IMG/VR virus record: IMGVR_UViG_3300032224_001676
Location: 1-64,000 of that record
Length of the DNA: 64,000 nucleotides
Direction: 5' to 3' (one strand)
Source of the DNA: a virus
The notes under the pieces are model-generated. The model worked only from the letters and a program-made list of their open reading frames with translations, searched no databases and was not told the origin of the DNA. Positions within the stretch are counted from its first letter, which is position 1. Every line of letters begins with the position of its first letter. The translations under genes were made by a program, and so were the position numbers. Positions 6,867 to 13,982 of this stretch are shown piece by piece.

Positions 6867-7178
6867 TTATAATTCACGATATTTCTCAATCATCTCTTCA
6901 CTAACGTGAAAAGAAGGTGATGATTTGCTTTCAGAATAAGTTTTTCCTACACGTTTAGGTCCTCCTGCATCATCACTTAACATTACTTCATTTGTTGAGA
7001 AGTTTGTACCTCTTTCATTGTACCATTCAAGAGCTTGATTATATGTCTTATAATGTTTACTCGTTCTTGGCCCATAACCATCCTCCCAGTTACCCCAGAA
7101 TGTTTTAGTTTGACCTACATAATCTACTGAACCATCGAAATTAGTTCTCTTTACAATTCTTTTTTGTCTACAAAACAT
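6867..7178 (-). CDS. hypothetical protein (103 aa)
   Basis: Unrecognised. Basic, aromatic N-terminal half (QKRIVKRTNFDGSVDYVGQTKTFWGNWEDGYGPRTSKHYKTYNQALEWYNERG), then a low-complexity serine-rich segment and an acidic end. It is first after the promoter at 7202-7233. Confidence 0.55.
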   Translation of the reverse strand: MFCRQKRIVKRTNFDGSVDYVGQTKTFWGNWEDGYGPRTSKHYKTYNQALEWYNERGTNFSTNEVMLSDDAGGPKRVGKTYSESKSSPSFHVSEEMIEKYREL

Positions 7179-7201
7179 AACTTTTATTTTTTATTTATAC
7201 T

Positions 7202-7233
7202 TAAATATAATATCAATTATTTGGGAAGCCAAA
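7202..7233 (-). promoter_or_regulatory. phage promoter, TTTGG-N19-TATATTTA
   Basis: TTTGG (7229-7233), exactly 19 bp, then TATATTTA (7202-7209) followed by AGTATAA. It drives the gene starting at 7178. The spacer falls between that gene and the stop of the upstream gene at 7235. Confidence 0.65.
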
Positions 7234-7234
7234 T

Positions 7235-7486
7235 TTATTTTTTATCTTTCCATTCCCATCCCAAACACACCTTCATCATTGTACGATGAAACCAGTTAGG
7301 CTTTTTTTCAAATGAAATACAAAACCCATTCTTACCCCCTAAACAGTACGCACCAACATAATTAGGTATTGCAGATATACACATTGATGCGTTGTTTTGA
7401 ACTACATTATCAGCATACTCACTAACTTGTTGTTTGATATGTTCTGGTGTCTCGTTCATTAGACGTTCTACTGTTTTAGTTTTCAT
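7235..7486 (-). CDS. FHRTMMKVCLGW family protein (83 aa)
   Basis: Long paralogue of the protein at 5801-5983, with a helical N-terminal extension (TVERLMNETPEHIKQQVSEYADNVV). The shared core ends 'FHRTMMKVCLGWEWKDKK'. Unknown function. Overlaps the end of the upstream gene by 11 nt. Confidence 0.6.
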   Translation of the reverse strand: MKTKTVERLMNETPEHIKQQVSEYADNVVQNNASMCISAIPNYVGAYCLGGKNGFCISFEKKPNWFHRTMMKVCLGWEWKDKK

Positions 7487-7823
7487 CTTCTAAATTTATG
7501 TTTGTTAGTTCAATGAGTGCTTCTTTTTGAGTATCCACTTCATACTTTGTTGTTGGATAAAATTCTACACAATATACCTTTACATGCTCAAGCTCTAACC
7601 CACCATTGAGATCATCTACTTCATAGATATGATGTCCTTCAAGTTCATCTGGGTATTTGCTGTTGTTACCTACCCATTCAATGTATTTTGCTTTATTATC
7701 TGTTCCTATTCCATAGTACTCATCTATACCATCTTTAAGATCTTTCTCTGTATGGGCAGTTGCTATTGGTTTGCCGTAGTGTGATAATGCTACGTATGTT
7801 ACTCTTATATATGTTCTGGTCAT
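7476..7823 (-). CDS. hypothetical protein (115 aa)
   Basis: Unrecognised. Predicted beta-rich N-terminus (TRTYIRVTYVALSHYG), an acidic middle with many D, E and Y residues, and a helical end. ATGA overlap with the upstream small gene indicates coupled translation. Confidence 0.55.
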   Translation of the reverse strand: MTRTYIRVTYVALSHYGKPIATAHTEKDLKDGIDEYYGIGTDNKAKYIEWVGNNSKYPDELEGHHIYEVDDLNGGLELEHVKVYCVEFYPTTKYEVDTQKEALIELTNINLEDEN

Positions 7824-7939
7824 AATTTTTCTATTTTAATTTGAACTCTACCTGAACTAATCACCTCAATTATTTTTTGAGCTTCCTTCCAATTCTTACA
7901 TCCACTCAAATTGATTTTGATTACATTTCGTTTCTTCAT
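7820..7939 (-). CDS. tiny basic protein (39 aa)
   Basis: A 39-residue basic peptide, MKKRNVIKINLSG...WKEAQKIIEVI, likely a beta strand followed by a helix. Supported by ATGA-type overlaps at both ends (with the genes starting at 8331 and 7823). Role unknown. Confidence 0.5.
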   Translation of the reverse strand: MKKRNVIKINLSGCKNWKEAQKIIEVISSGRVQIKIEKL

Positions 7940-8331
7940 AACCATCCTTGTTGTTTTAAAAATGCTAAAAATGACCTAAACTCATCTACATCTTCTCTAC
8001 TCATGCCATCTCCAACTAATAATGTATTAATTGACTCAGGATTATTTTCAAGTATTCCTCTAAACCAAAACATACTATCCCAGTGATCTTCTACCCATGG
8101 TTTAATACGCTTGTCAGTGAATTTGATATCAATAGTATCATAGTATTCACCTTCTTCAACAAATAAACCACTCTTTGCTGTAATGGTTGCTTCATAGCAG
8201 AATTTATCTGTTTCATATACAAACCCTTTAAAGCCAGTTACATCTTCTCTCTCTAATGGTTTTATTTCTTGTGTTGGTTGGTTATCTTCTCGAGTGTACC
8301 ATACCCCATTTATTTGTATTCTATCTTCCAT
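7936..8331 (-). CDS. hypothetical protein (131 aa)
   Basis: Unrecognised soluble acidic protein. Starts MEDRIQINGVWYTRED and contains 'GFKGFVYETDKFCYEATI' and a C-terminal helical part rich in acidic residues. I start at 8331, just after the phosphoesterase stop; longer starts within the upstream gene are possible. Confidence 0.6.
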   Translation of the reverse strand: MEDRIQINGVWYTREDNQPTQEIKPLEREDVTGFKGFVYETDKFCYEATITAKSGLFVEEGEYYDTIDIKFTDKRIKPWVEDHWDSMFWFRGILENNPESINTLLVGDGMSREDVDEFRSFLAFLKQQGWL

Positions 8332-8332
8332 A

Positions 8333-8983
8333 TTATAATCTTTTTTCATGATGATCTTTTGGTAATGATAACTTAGCAATTGGTCTAGATACCATTTTGA
8401 TTAATATATCATCCATTTCAATTGGTTCCAAGTCATTTCCATCTACTCCTACATCCATTGCTTTACCAACAGCCATTCTTAAATGTTTAGGTAAATGTGT
8501 ATGCCCATGTAAGTGAACTACTCCATCATTCATTCCATTCCAACTTGCGATTGGGTAGTGCATACAAATAAAACGAGCATGTTCCTTTTTCTTACCAGCA
8601 ATCCACCATCTAACATCTAAATCTAAGTAGTGGTTTACTGAACTGAATATAGATTGGATATTGTCTCTATTATTTTGAATGTGGTGGTCATGGTTACCAA
8701 GTACTAAATGTATGTTTTGACATATAATTCTATCTCTAAACGCTTTAATATTCTCAAAACCACCAAATGACCAATCACCTAAGTGAATTAAGATATCATC
8801 CTGTGCTACTCTCCTGTTTATCCAGTACACTAACTCCTCATTCATCTTCTCTAAGGAACTAAAGTCACGAGTTACACTATCAGCATCAGTCCATCTTGTA
8901 GTTGCTCGACATATGTTAGAGTGGTTGTAGTGAGTATCACTTGTAAACCATAATCTTTGATGTTGTTTTAACTCTATTTTCAT
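8333..8983 (-). CDS. metallophosphoesterase (calcineurin-like)
   Basis: A di-metal phosphoesterase of the calcineurin-like fold. The ordered motifs are SDTHYNH (near residue 15), HLGDWSFGG (~67), GNHDHH (~96), MHYP (~140) and HGHTH (~160), which supply the usual Asp, His and Asn metal ligands. The 216-aa length suits a single domain. The substrate cannot be told; related phage enzymes act on nucleic acid ends, cyclic nucleotides or phosphoproteins. Its start overlaps the stop of the primase-like gene. Confidence 0.85.
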   Translation of the reverse strand: MKIELKQHQRLWFTSDTHYNHSNICRATTRWTDADSVTRDFSSLEKMNEELVYWINRRVAQDDILIHLGDWSFGGFENIKAFRDRIICQNIHLVLGNHDHHIQNNRDNIQSIFSSVNHYLDLDVRWWIAGKKKEHARFICMHYPIASWNGMNDGVVHLHGHTHLPKHLRMAVGKAMDVGVDGNDLEPIEMDDILIKMVSRPIAKLSLPKDHHEKRL

Positions 8984-9588
8984 GCTACGTATAATATTGT
9001 TGGGTTATCAGTATGAATATCAGGTGTATCACCTTGTAACTGCATGTACTTAGTAAATTCAGCTCTATTGAATGGTTTAGTAATCAAATGATATCCATTC
9101 TTAGTAGGGATAGTAGCTATTAATTTATCTTCAATCGGTTCTATATTATTGATAATGCGTCCAATTTTACTCACAACTTCCAAATCATTCATATCAACAT
9201 CAACAATCCATGTTTTAGTTGCATTTGACTCACCATTGGTACGCCCAATAATAGTTTCAAAACTAGATTTAATACCTGAATATTGGTTGTTGGCAATCAA
9301 CTCAGCATTATGTCTTAGACATTCAAGGCAAATACTATTCCATTTTCTTCTATTCAAATGAATATAAGCACGAGCATTAAACGTTTCACACAACTTAATG
9401 ATTTCATCTTTGTTCTTATCAAACTTCTCGAGACTGCTGATATTGTACGATCGAATGACTCTATTACTTGACCCCAATTCAGAATTCTCCTTGGAACGTT
9501 GGATAATCTGGATGAAGTAGAAATAATTTTCTTCAAGTTCATGTTCTAGTTTCAGCATTGATCTTATTTGTTCAAAATTATCAATCAT
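8980..9588 (-). CDS. possible archaeo-eukaryotic primase-like protein (202 aa)
   Basis: Tentative. Motifs resembling the AEP superfamily occur in order: TWIVDVDMND near residue 126 (hhhDhD, motif I) and TKNGYHLI near residue 162 (sGxH, motif II), followed by a late acidic segment, 'DTPDIHTDN'. There is also a pair of cysteines, ICLEC. The N-terminal half is helical. If correct it would be a minimal primase-polymerase or a nucleotidyl-transfer relative. It sits between a membrane peptide and a phosphoesterase in a tightly overlapping operon. Confidence 0.4.
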   Translation of the reverse strand: MIDNFEQIRSMLKLEHELEENYFYFIQIIQRSKENSELGSSNRVIRSYNISSLEKFDKNKDEIIKLCETFNARAYIHLNRRKWNSICLECLRHNAELIANNQYSGIKSSFETIIGRTNGESNATKTWIVDVDMNDLEVVSKIGRIINNIEPIEDKLIATIPTKNGYHLITKPFNRAEFTKYMQLQGDTPDIHTDNPTILYVA

Positions 9589-9710
9589 ATTAACCCAAAT
9601 ATTAATTTAATAATCATTCCAACAGCATAGAATACTATTGTCATTACTCCAAATACAGCAGCTATTCCTACTATTAAATCAACTGCTTTACTATTCATTT
9701 TATTTTTCAT
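9585..9710 (-). CDS. small membrane peptide (41 aa)
   Basis: A short basic start (MKNKMNSK) and one long or two short hydrophobic helices filling the rest (DLIVGIAAVFGV...AVGMIIKLIF). Its stop overlaps the next ATG by 4 nt. First gene after the promoter at 9728-9759, with an A/T-rich leader. Role unknown. Confidence 0.55.
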   Translation of the reverse strand: MKNKMNSKAVDLIVGIAAVFGVMTIVFYAVGMIIKLIFGLI

Positions 9711-9727
9711 AATTTTTTCTTATACTA

Positions 9728-9759
9728 TAAAGATAATAAATTTAATTTAAAAGCCTAGG
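9728..9759 (-). promoter_or_regulatory. phage promoter, CCTAG-N19-TATCTTTA
   Basis: CCTAG (9755-9759), 19 bp, TATCTTTA (9728-9735) and TAGTATAAG downstream. The sequence upstream of the CCTAG box (TTAATTTTTAAT) is shared with the promoter at 10969, and in part with that at 4038. It drives the membrane peptide, primase-like and phosphoesterase genes. Confidence 0.7.
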
Positions 9760-9767
9760 ATTAAAAA

Positions 9768-10490
9768 TTAAGGATATTCTCCTAATCTAAACTCCTTATT
9801 TTCATAAATTAAGAATTGACCTGATGTGTCGAATGTATCAATAAAGTAATATCTACCACCTGTTGACTTACCTTCTATATCAATCTTTTTAACAGCCGTA
9901 TGGCCTACTACTTGAATATACTCTTTTTTCAAGAATGTATCTCGGTTACCAGCTATTAATGCTTGAGGTCTAATCCAAATTGGTGTTTGTGTTTTAGTAT
10001 TACCATACTGGTCAATACCATAAAACATAAAACGATTAGGTTGATATTTCCAAATTGCATTTACAAAATCAGCTATAGTACCTGGATCTACTCCTGGTTC
10101 GTATTTGTTTTGATATGTTAACCAATCATGACCGATACCAGCATGTGTAAACAAAATATTATCAAGTTGATAACACATTTGTAGATAGTGATTATTTTCT
10201 TGTAACATCTGTCTAATGGCTGGTGCTGCGCCTGCTTTATATCCTGAGTATGTTTCGCCACCTGGGTAGTAATGGAAGTCATGATTACCAATTAGTAAAA
10301 TAACTTCGCACTCTTCCTTCTCTTTAAAGTCAATAATCTCTCTAAAGTTAAACATCTGCTCAGCAGGACCGATATCAAAACTATCAAAATAGTCTCCAAT
10401 AAAAATAACTCGATCTGCTTGCTCTTGGAATATTATTTCTTTCCAAATACTACGACCATGTATATCTCCTAATATTATTGTTTTATCCAT
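9768..10490 (-). CDS. metallophosphatase, PPP-like
   Basis: A second calcineurin-like phosphoesterase, closer to PPP-type protein phosphatases and diadenosine-tetraphosphatases. It has GDIHGR (~8), GDYFDSF (~32), GNHDFHY (~68), FTHAGIGHDW (~113) and VVGHT (~196) in the expected order and spacing. 240 aa. It overlaps the upstream gene by 16 nt. A phosphoprotein or nucleotide substrate is plausible; the sequence does not decide. Confidence 0.85.
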   Translation of the reverse strand: MDKTIILGDIHGRSIWKEIIFQEQADRVIFIGDYFDSFDIGPAEQMFNFREIIDFKEKEECEVILLIGNHDFHYYPGGETYSGYKAGAAPAIRQMLQENNHYLQMCYQLDNILFTHAGIGHDWLTYQNKYEPGVDPGTIADFVNAIWKYQPNRFMFYGIDQYGNTKTQTPIWIRPQALIAGNRDTFLKKEYIQVVGHTAVKKIDIEGKSTGGRYYFIDTFDTSGQFLIYENKEFRLGEYP

Positions 10491-10951
10491 TCTGGTTTCT
10501 TATTTGGTATTTTTTTCCAATCCAATCCTTTAATTTTAATCTTATCATTAACATAAAAATTACGATATGATTCAATCGCACTACCTACTTTAAATTCATC
10601 TGGCATGCATAATGGTGGTTCTTTAAATGTGTTGTTTGATATGTTAGGTATATTTTTTTCACACCATTCAAGTACATTTTGTGTAGCGTGACGTTTACCA
10701 TAACGCAATTCAAACTCTTTACATATCTCTAAACCATGTTTCACTAACCATTTATAATGTTGTACTGATTGCCTAACCCATATTGTTGATGGATGATTTT
10801 TATGAGCACGCTTATATGGTGCTTCATTCCCTGTCTCCCAATGTGCCGTACAACACATTTGAGCTGATTCAATTTGCATTTTGCGAATGTGATCATCAGC
10901 TAACATTTGAGCGGCAATAACTGGGTCTTCATGGATGTAAAATATATTCAT
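10475..10951 (-). CDS. conserved phage protein, DPxxAAQML family (158 aa)
   Basis: A family widespread in T4-like and other large phages, recognised from 'DPVIAAQMLADDHIRKMQIESAQMCCTAH', 'HPSTIWVRQSVQHYKWL' and the C-terminal 'MPDEFKVGSAIESYRNFYVNDK'. Function not established as far as I know. The conserved D, H, K and E residues in the first block could be catalytic. It follows the promoter at 10969-11001. Confidence 0.7.
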   Translation of the reverse strand: MNIFYIHEDPVIAAQMLADDHIRKMQIESAQMCCTAHWETGNEAPYKRAHKNHPSTIWVRQSVQHYKWLVKHGLEICKEFELRYGKRHATQNVLEWCEKNIPNISNNTFKEPPLCMPDEFKVGSAIESYRNFYVNDKIKIKGLDWKKIPNKKPEWIKQ

Positions 10952-10968
10952 AATTTTTATTTATACTG

Positions 10969-11001
10969 TAAAGATAATAAAATTTATTTAGGAATCTAGG
11001 A
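10969..11001 (-). promoter_or_regulatory. phage promoter, CCTAG-N20-TATCTTTA
   Basis: CCTAG (10997-11001), 20 bp, TATCTTTA (10969-10976), then CAGTATAA. It lies immediately downstream of the terminator that ends the regulator gene, so it separates two transcription units. Confidence 0.65.
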
Positions 11002-11004
11002 TTA

Positions 11005-11030
11005 AAAATTAGGGGGCAAAGCCCCCTAAT
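11005..11030 (-). terminator. intrinsic terminator
   Basis: On the minus strand, TTAGGGGGC (11030-11022), loop TTT, GCCCCCTAA (11018-11010), then TTTTTAAT. A perfect 9-bp stem with five G-C pairs and a T run is the strongest terminator in the window. It closes the HTH gene transcript. Confidence 0.85.
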
Positions 11031-11054
11031 CCAACACACAACATGGCTTGCCTT

Positions 11055-11312
11055 TTAGGCAACTTTACTGAGTTGTCTCTCAGTGTTTTTTAGGCGACGA
11101 CGTGAAACCATATACATTGCATTTGCAACTTCTTGATTAACGCTGCGACGACCTGACATAATATTAGACACGTGACTAATAGATTGATTACTCATCTTAG
11201 CAACTTTAGTTACATCTCCATTGCGGCGACGTGCTGTGAAGAATGCTTGTTTAGCTGTTTTGTTCAACTGGCGATACTGGCGAGTTGTTTGTGTCGTAGA
11301 CATTTTGTTCAT
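11055..11312 (-). CDS. small helix-turn-helix DNA-binding protein (85 aa)
   Basis: Very basic protein with a Cro/XRE-like HTH: 'DVTKVAKMSNQSISHVSNIMSGRRSVNQEVANAMYMVSRRR', where SISHVSNIMSGRR reads as a recognition helix and turn. A likely transcription regulator of phage or host. It is monocistronic, between its own promoter (11350-11381) and a strong terminator. An internal start at MSTTQ is also possible. Confidence 0.7.
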   Translation of the reverse strand: MNKMSTTQTTRQYRQLNKTAKQAFFTARRRNGDVTKVAKMSNQSISHVSNIMSGRRSVNQEVANAMYMVSRRRLKNTERQLSKVA

Positions 11313-11349
11313 AACTTTTTATTTATTTATTTGTTTTTAATTTACATTA

Positions 11350-11381
11350 TAAAGATAATATAATTTTTTTGAAAAGCCAAA
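11350..11381 (-). promoter_or_regulatory. phage promoter, TTTGG-N19-TATCTTTA
   Basis: TTTGG (11377-11381), 19 bp, TATCTTTA (11350-11357), then TAATGTAA. It drives the HTH gene and starts just downstream of the CAU tRNA. Confidence 0.7.
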
Positions 11382-11403
11382 CTATATTTAAAAAACTTTT
11401 TAG

Positions 11404-11477
11404 TGCGCCCTCCTGGGATCGAACCAGGCACCTACTGATTATGAGTCAGTTGCTCTAACCGAATGAGCTAAGGGCGC
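11404..11477 (-). tRNA. tRNA with CAU anticodon (Met, or Ile2 if lysidinylated)
   Basis: A 74-nt cloverleaf. The acceptor stem is GCGCCCT (11477-11471) with AGGGCGC (11411-11405), with discriminator A at 11404. The D-arm reads AGCTCATTCGGTTAGAGC. The anticodon loop is CTCATAA on a stem ACTGA/TCAGT. The T-arm is CCTGG-TTCGATC-CCAGG. No CCA is encoded. CAU could be elongator Met or Ile reading AUA, which would suit this AT-rich genome. Confidence 0.9.
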
Positions 11478-11478
11478 T

Positions 11479-11590
11479 AATGGAGCGTAGTGGAGCTGCA
11501 GACTCCTGAGGCTACTACGCATTTTATCCTCTTTAGCAAAAGCCATACTCTGGGACGCTGTTCTTATGGGTAGCGTAGCATGTACTTTAG
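11479..11590 (-). other. structured spacer between two tRNA genes
   Basis: A 112-nt spacer with no open frame. It holds a hairpin made of GCGTAGT (11485-11491) with ACTACGC (11514-11520) and an inner GGAG (11492-11495) with CTCC (11503-11506) around a 7-nt loop. GCGTAG recurs at 11573-11578. It is much richer in G and C than its surroundings. It does not fold as a third tRNA by eye; a processing signal, a tRNA remnant or a small RNA are possible. Confidence 0.4.
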
Positions 11591-11676
11591 TAGCCGGGGT
11601 GGGAATCGAACCCACACTGCCGTTTTGGGCAACAGGATTTTAAGTCCTGCGTGTCTACCTGTTTCACCACCCGGCC
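11591..11676 (-). tRNA. tRNA-Leu (UAA)
   Basis: An 86-nt class II tRNA. The acceptor GGCCGGG pairs with CCCGGCT (one G-U), with discriminator A. The D-arm contains GGTAGACAC. The anticodon stem-loop is CAGGA-CTTAAAA-TCCTG with anticodon UAA, and there is a long variable arm (TTGCCCAAAACGGCA). The T-arm is GTGGG-TTCGATT-CCCAC. The layout closely follows bacterial tRNA-Leu(UAA). Confidence 0.92.
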
Positions 11677-11680
11677 TACT

Positions 11681-12217
11681 TTAAATTATAATATATTCAA
11701 TATTATTAATATTTAAAGTTCTAATATTCTCTAACTTAACATTTCTATGTTCAATTTGCTTATCAACATTTTGTGATTGATAAACTTTTTTCTCAACTCT
11801 AAATTGTTTTAAATAGTTCTCAGTATCAATATCAACTTCCTTACCATTAATTTTATAAGTTGGTTTTTGTGAACTTTGTTCCTTAAATACTAAATAAACT
11901 TGACCTGTTGTGTTATGTGTTGCTAAACAACCATTATACACATCATTAATTTTATTAGCATAAGTAGACTTAGCTTTAAAATCAGCTACTTTATCTTCTC
12001 TTAGTCGCTGATTATTTACACTATTAGCGTAATTATAATTAATTAAACCTGAGTATTTGTTTAATTTAGTGACTGTGTCTTTAGCATATTTGTTGTCTGT
12101 CTTTTTTAAACGAGCATCTACTTCAGCTGTTAGCGAAACAAACATAGCTTGCTTACCATCTAGGTCAGATAGTATTTGTAATAATTGATTTTTTGTGATT
12201 TGTTGTTGTGTTTTCAT
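11681..12217 (-). CDS. hypothetical protein (178 aa)
   Basis: Unrecognised. A lysine-, asparagine- and glutamine-rich soluble protein: a helical start (KTQQQITKNQLLQILSDLDGKQ), a basic middle and a beta-rich C-terminus. No catalytic motif stands out. It is monocistronic under the promoter at 12241-12272 and ends 5 nt before the tRNA-Leu gene, so the tRNAs are probably on the same transcript. Confidence 0.6.
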   Translation of the reverse strand: MKTQQQITKNQLLQILSDLDGKQAMFVSLTAEVDARLKKTDNKYAKDTVTKLNKYSGLINYNYANSVNNQRLREDKVADFKAKSTYANKINDVYNGCLATHNTTGQVYLVFKEQSSQKPTYKINGKEVDIDTENYLKQFRVEKKVYQSQNVDKQIEHRNVKLENIRTLNINNIEYIII

Positions 12218-12240
12218 AACCTTTAAATTTTCTTATACTA

Positions 12241-12272
12241 TAAAGATAATATATAAAAATCTAAAAGCCAAA
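12241..12272 (-). promoter_or_regulatory. phage promoter, TTTGG-N19-TATCTTTA (twin of 15493-15524)
   Basis: TTTGG (12268-12272), 19 bp, TATCTTTA (12241-12248), then TAGTATAAG. The spacer and flanks are identical to the promoter at 15493-15524 over about 40 bp. It drives the 178-aa gene and probably the two tRNAs. Confidence 0.75.
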
Positions 12273-12296
12273 CTTTTTTTTAAAAAGCGTAAAAAC

Positions 12297-12512
12297 TTAT
12301 TTTTTACTTTCTTTACGGATTTCGTCGTTAAGGTCTTCAAGCCGTTTGATAAGATGATTTTTTTCATCAATATCCTTTTTCCACATTTTGTAGACTATAA
12401 ATCCTAAAGCAAATACAACTATTCCTAACACTCCGTAATCTGTTAATTTTCCAAAAACCTCTATTTCGTTTGGTGGGGTGGGATTCACCTCCATGAAATA
12501 TTGTCTTATCAT
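12297..12512 (-). CDS. holin-like single-helix membrane protein (71 aa)
   Basis: A short hydrophilic start containing NPTPP, a transmembrane helix (VLGIVVFALGFIVYKMW, about residues 29-45), then a charged coiled-coil tail (LIKRLEDLNDEIRKESKK). The size, topology and position in the endolysin cluster suggest a holin or a lysis accessory protein. An internal start (MEVNPTPP, 12494) is also possible. Not recognised as a named holin family. Confidence 0.55.
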   Translation of the reverse strand: MIRQYFMEVNPTPPNEIEVFGKLTDYGVLGIVVFALGFIVYKMWKKDIDEKNHLIKRLEDLNDEIRKESKK

Positions 12513-12516
12513 TTAT

Positions 12517-13125
12517 TTATTTTTTATTATGTAAATAATTACTCATAATATTACCAATTGCACCTAACTTTTGACGAACAAATACCCATTCATCTTTAAC
12601 TATCTTATGTTTCTTGTTAATATAATATATTCCCATAACACCTATAATACGTTCATCTAAATCTGTTAATGTTAATAAATAACATGATTTGTATTTATTT
12701 TCAACACAAAACGTTTCTAAACCATAAGTAGGATCTGATTCGACATCTGGGACTAATAGTTCGCCTTTTTCATATAACTCTGCTAATGGTTTATTAAACA
12801 ATGACACAGGTATGTTCTGGTATACTCCTTTTATTGATACAGTATTAGGGGTGGTCACTTCATAGAACACTGAAAATTTTTGGATTGATTTACCTGTTGG
12901 GTAAAAATGCCCACCATTATGAAATTGAGCTATATATATTTGATCACATTCTAACTCATCTAATATCACATCTAATTGATGTTCAATTTGCTCATTATAT
13001 CTAATAGCATCAGGCATTGGGTCAGTCATGGACTTTTTATTAAATTTGCTTCTAGCCCACTCTAATAATATAGGTCCGAATACAGATGTAATTAGAGCAA
13101 TTGCAATAGGTATTATTATTTCCAT
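12517..13125 (-). CDS. membrane-anchored GAF-like domain protein (202 aa)
   Basis: An N-terminal transmembrane helix (MEIIIPIAIALITSVFGPIL) is followed by a cytoplasmic domain with a GAF-like pattern: 'CDQIYIAQFHNGGHFYPTG', 'GVYQNIPVS' and 'YLLTLTDLDERIIGVMGIYY'. GAF domains bind small ligands. It lies between the holin-like and endolysin genes, so a sensor of lysis timing or a holin/antiholin partner is an inference from context. Families of this form occur beside lysozymes in other large phages. Confidence 0.55.
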   Translation of the reverse strand: MEIIIPIAIALITSVFGPILLEWARSKFNKKSMTDPMPDAIRYNEQIEHQLDVILDELECDQIYIAQFHNGGHFYPTGKSIQKFSVFYEVTTPNTVSIKGVYQNIPVSLFNKPLAELYEKGELLVPDVESDPTYGLETFCVENKYKSCYLLTLTDLDERIIGVMGIYYINKKHKIVKDEWVFVRQKLGAIGNIMSNYLHNKK

Positions 13126-13126
13126 C

Positions 13127-13951
13127 TTATTTTAATAAATTATAGTACTCATTAAAATGCTTCAAACGATCAGGTAAACCAATTGTACCACCATTTACTC
13201 TTTTAGTAACTGCTGTGACAGTTGCTTCATCAGCTCCTTTATCACATATTGACCATAATTTATTTGAATCGAAGAAAAATGCTGCTGATGCTAATGGGTA
13301 TTTAGTTGCTACTAAATCAGGGTTAGCAACTGTATCTTCGCCTATGAATTTAGCAAAACCAGTATAATTAGATTTCCCAGTTAATTGGATATAACCACGT
13401 CCACGGTATTTATATCCTTCACCTGTTGACTCATCACCATTACCCATTCTTGAACCGTAAACACGAGATGCAATCTTCTCAGGTTGTTTAGCATATGAAT
13501 TAGCTAAGTCACCAGGAAAATATTTTCCAAATATCTTTTTTAGACCGTCAACTGAGTAGTTTAAATTCTCGCTTATTGCTTTGAATCCACCGGATTCATG
13601 CCCACACTGTGCTAAGAAATGAGCTAAACGTAGTGGAGTTGTAATATTAAATTTAGCTGCTGTGTCTGGTATTTGAGCTATTACAGCGTCAGGAACGTGT
13701 CCTTTTAAAGCATCTAATTTGAATGAGCTAGGAGGAATAACTGCTGATGCAGTGGGGGTTGGAGTTGCAGCTCCGAACATTTTACCCCACGTACCATCTC
13801 CTACAATGCCATCAGCTGTTAATCCATTTTTAGCTTGCCATTCTTTAACTTTAGTTTCAGTCATAGGACCAAAATTGCCATCTGCGCTTAATCCTAATTT
13901 TGTTTGAAGTTGTTTAACTTCTTCTCCTTTTGATCCGTTTTTTAGTAACAT
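13127..13951 (-). CDS. endolysin: peptidoglycan-binding domain plus GH19 muramidase/chitinase-like domain
   Basis: A lysis enzyme. Residues about 4-58 are a PG_binding_1 repeat (GSKGEEVKQLQTKLGL...DGNFGPMT...GLTADGIVGDGTWGKM). A threonine- and proline-rich linker follows. Residues 75-274 carry a GH19-type catalytic fold: FLAQCGHESGGF with the catalytic glutamate, then YRGRGYIQLTGKSNY and the final NGGxxGLPDRLKHF. No signal peptide, so export needs a holin. A 9-bp inverted repeat covers the start codon. Confidence 0.9.
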   Translation of the reverse strand: MLLKNGSKGEEVKQLQTKLGLSADGNFGPMTETKVKEWQAKNGLTADGIVGDGTWGKMFGAATPTPTASAVIPPSSFKLDALKGHVPDAVIAQIPDTAAKFNITTPLRLAHFLAQCGHESGGFKAISENLNYSVDGLKKIFGKYFPGDLANSYAKQPEKIASRVYGSRMGNGDESTGEGYKYRGRGYIQLTGKSNYTGFAKFIGEDTVANPDLVATKYPLASAAFFFDSNKLWSICDKGADEATVTAVTKRVNGGTIGLPDRLKHFNEYYNLLK

Positions 13952-13976
13952 ATTTTTGATAGTAAAGTGTTACTAA
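13942..13976 (-). promoter_or_regulatory. hairpin overlapping the endolysin start codon
   Basis: TTAGTAACA (13942-13950) and TGTTACTAA (13968-13976) form a perfect 9-bp inverted repeat with a 17-nt loop. The endolysin ATG (13951-13949) sits at the base of the loop and in the stem. This fold could restrain translation of the lysin. An AATATTTATTA element lies just upstream. Confidence 0.45.
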
Positions 13977-13982
13977 TAAATA

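Noticed and set aside
11479-11590. A third tRNA (for example Cys, from the CTGCAGA loop)
   Set aside because: No T-arm or acceptor stem can be formed around the hairpin; the loop resemblance alone is not enough.
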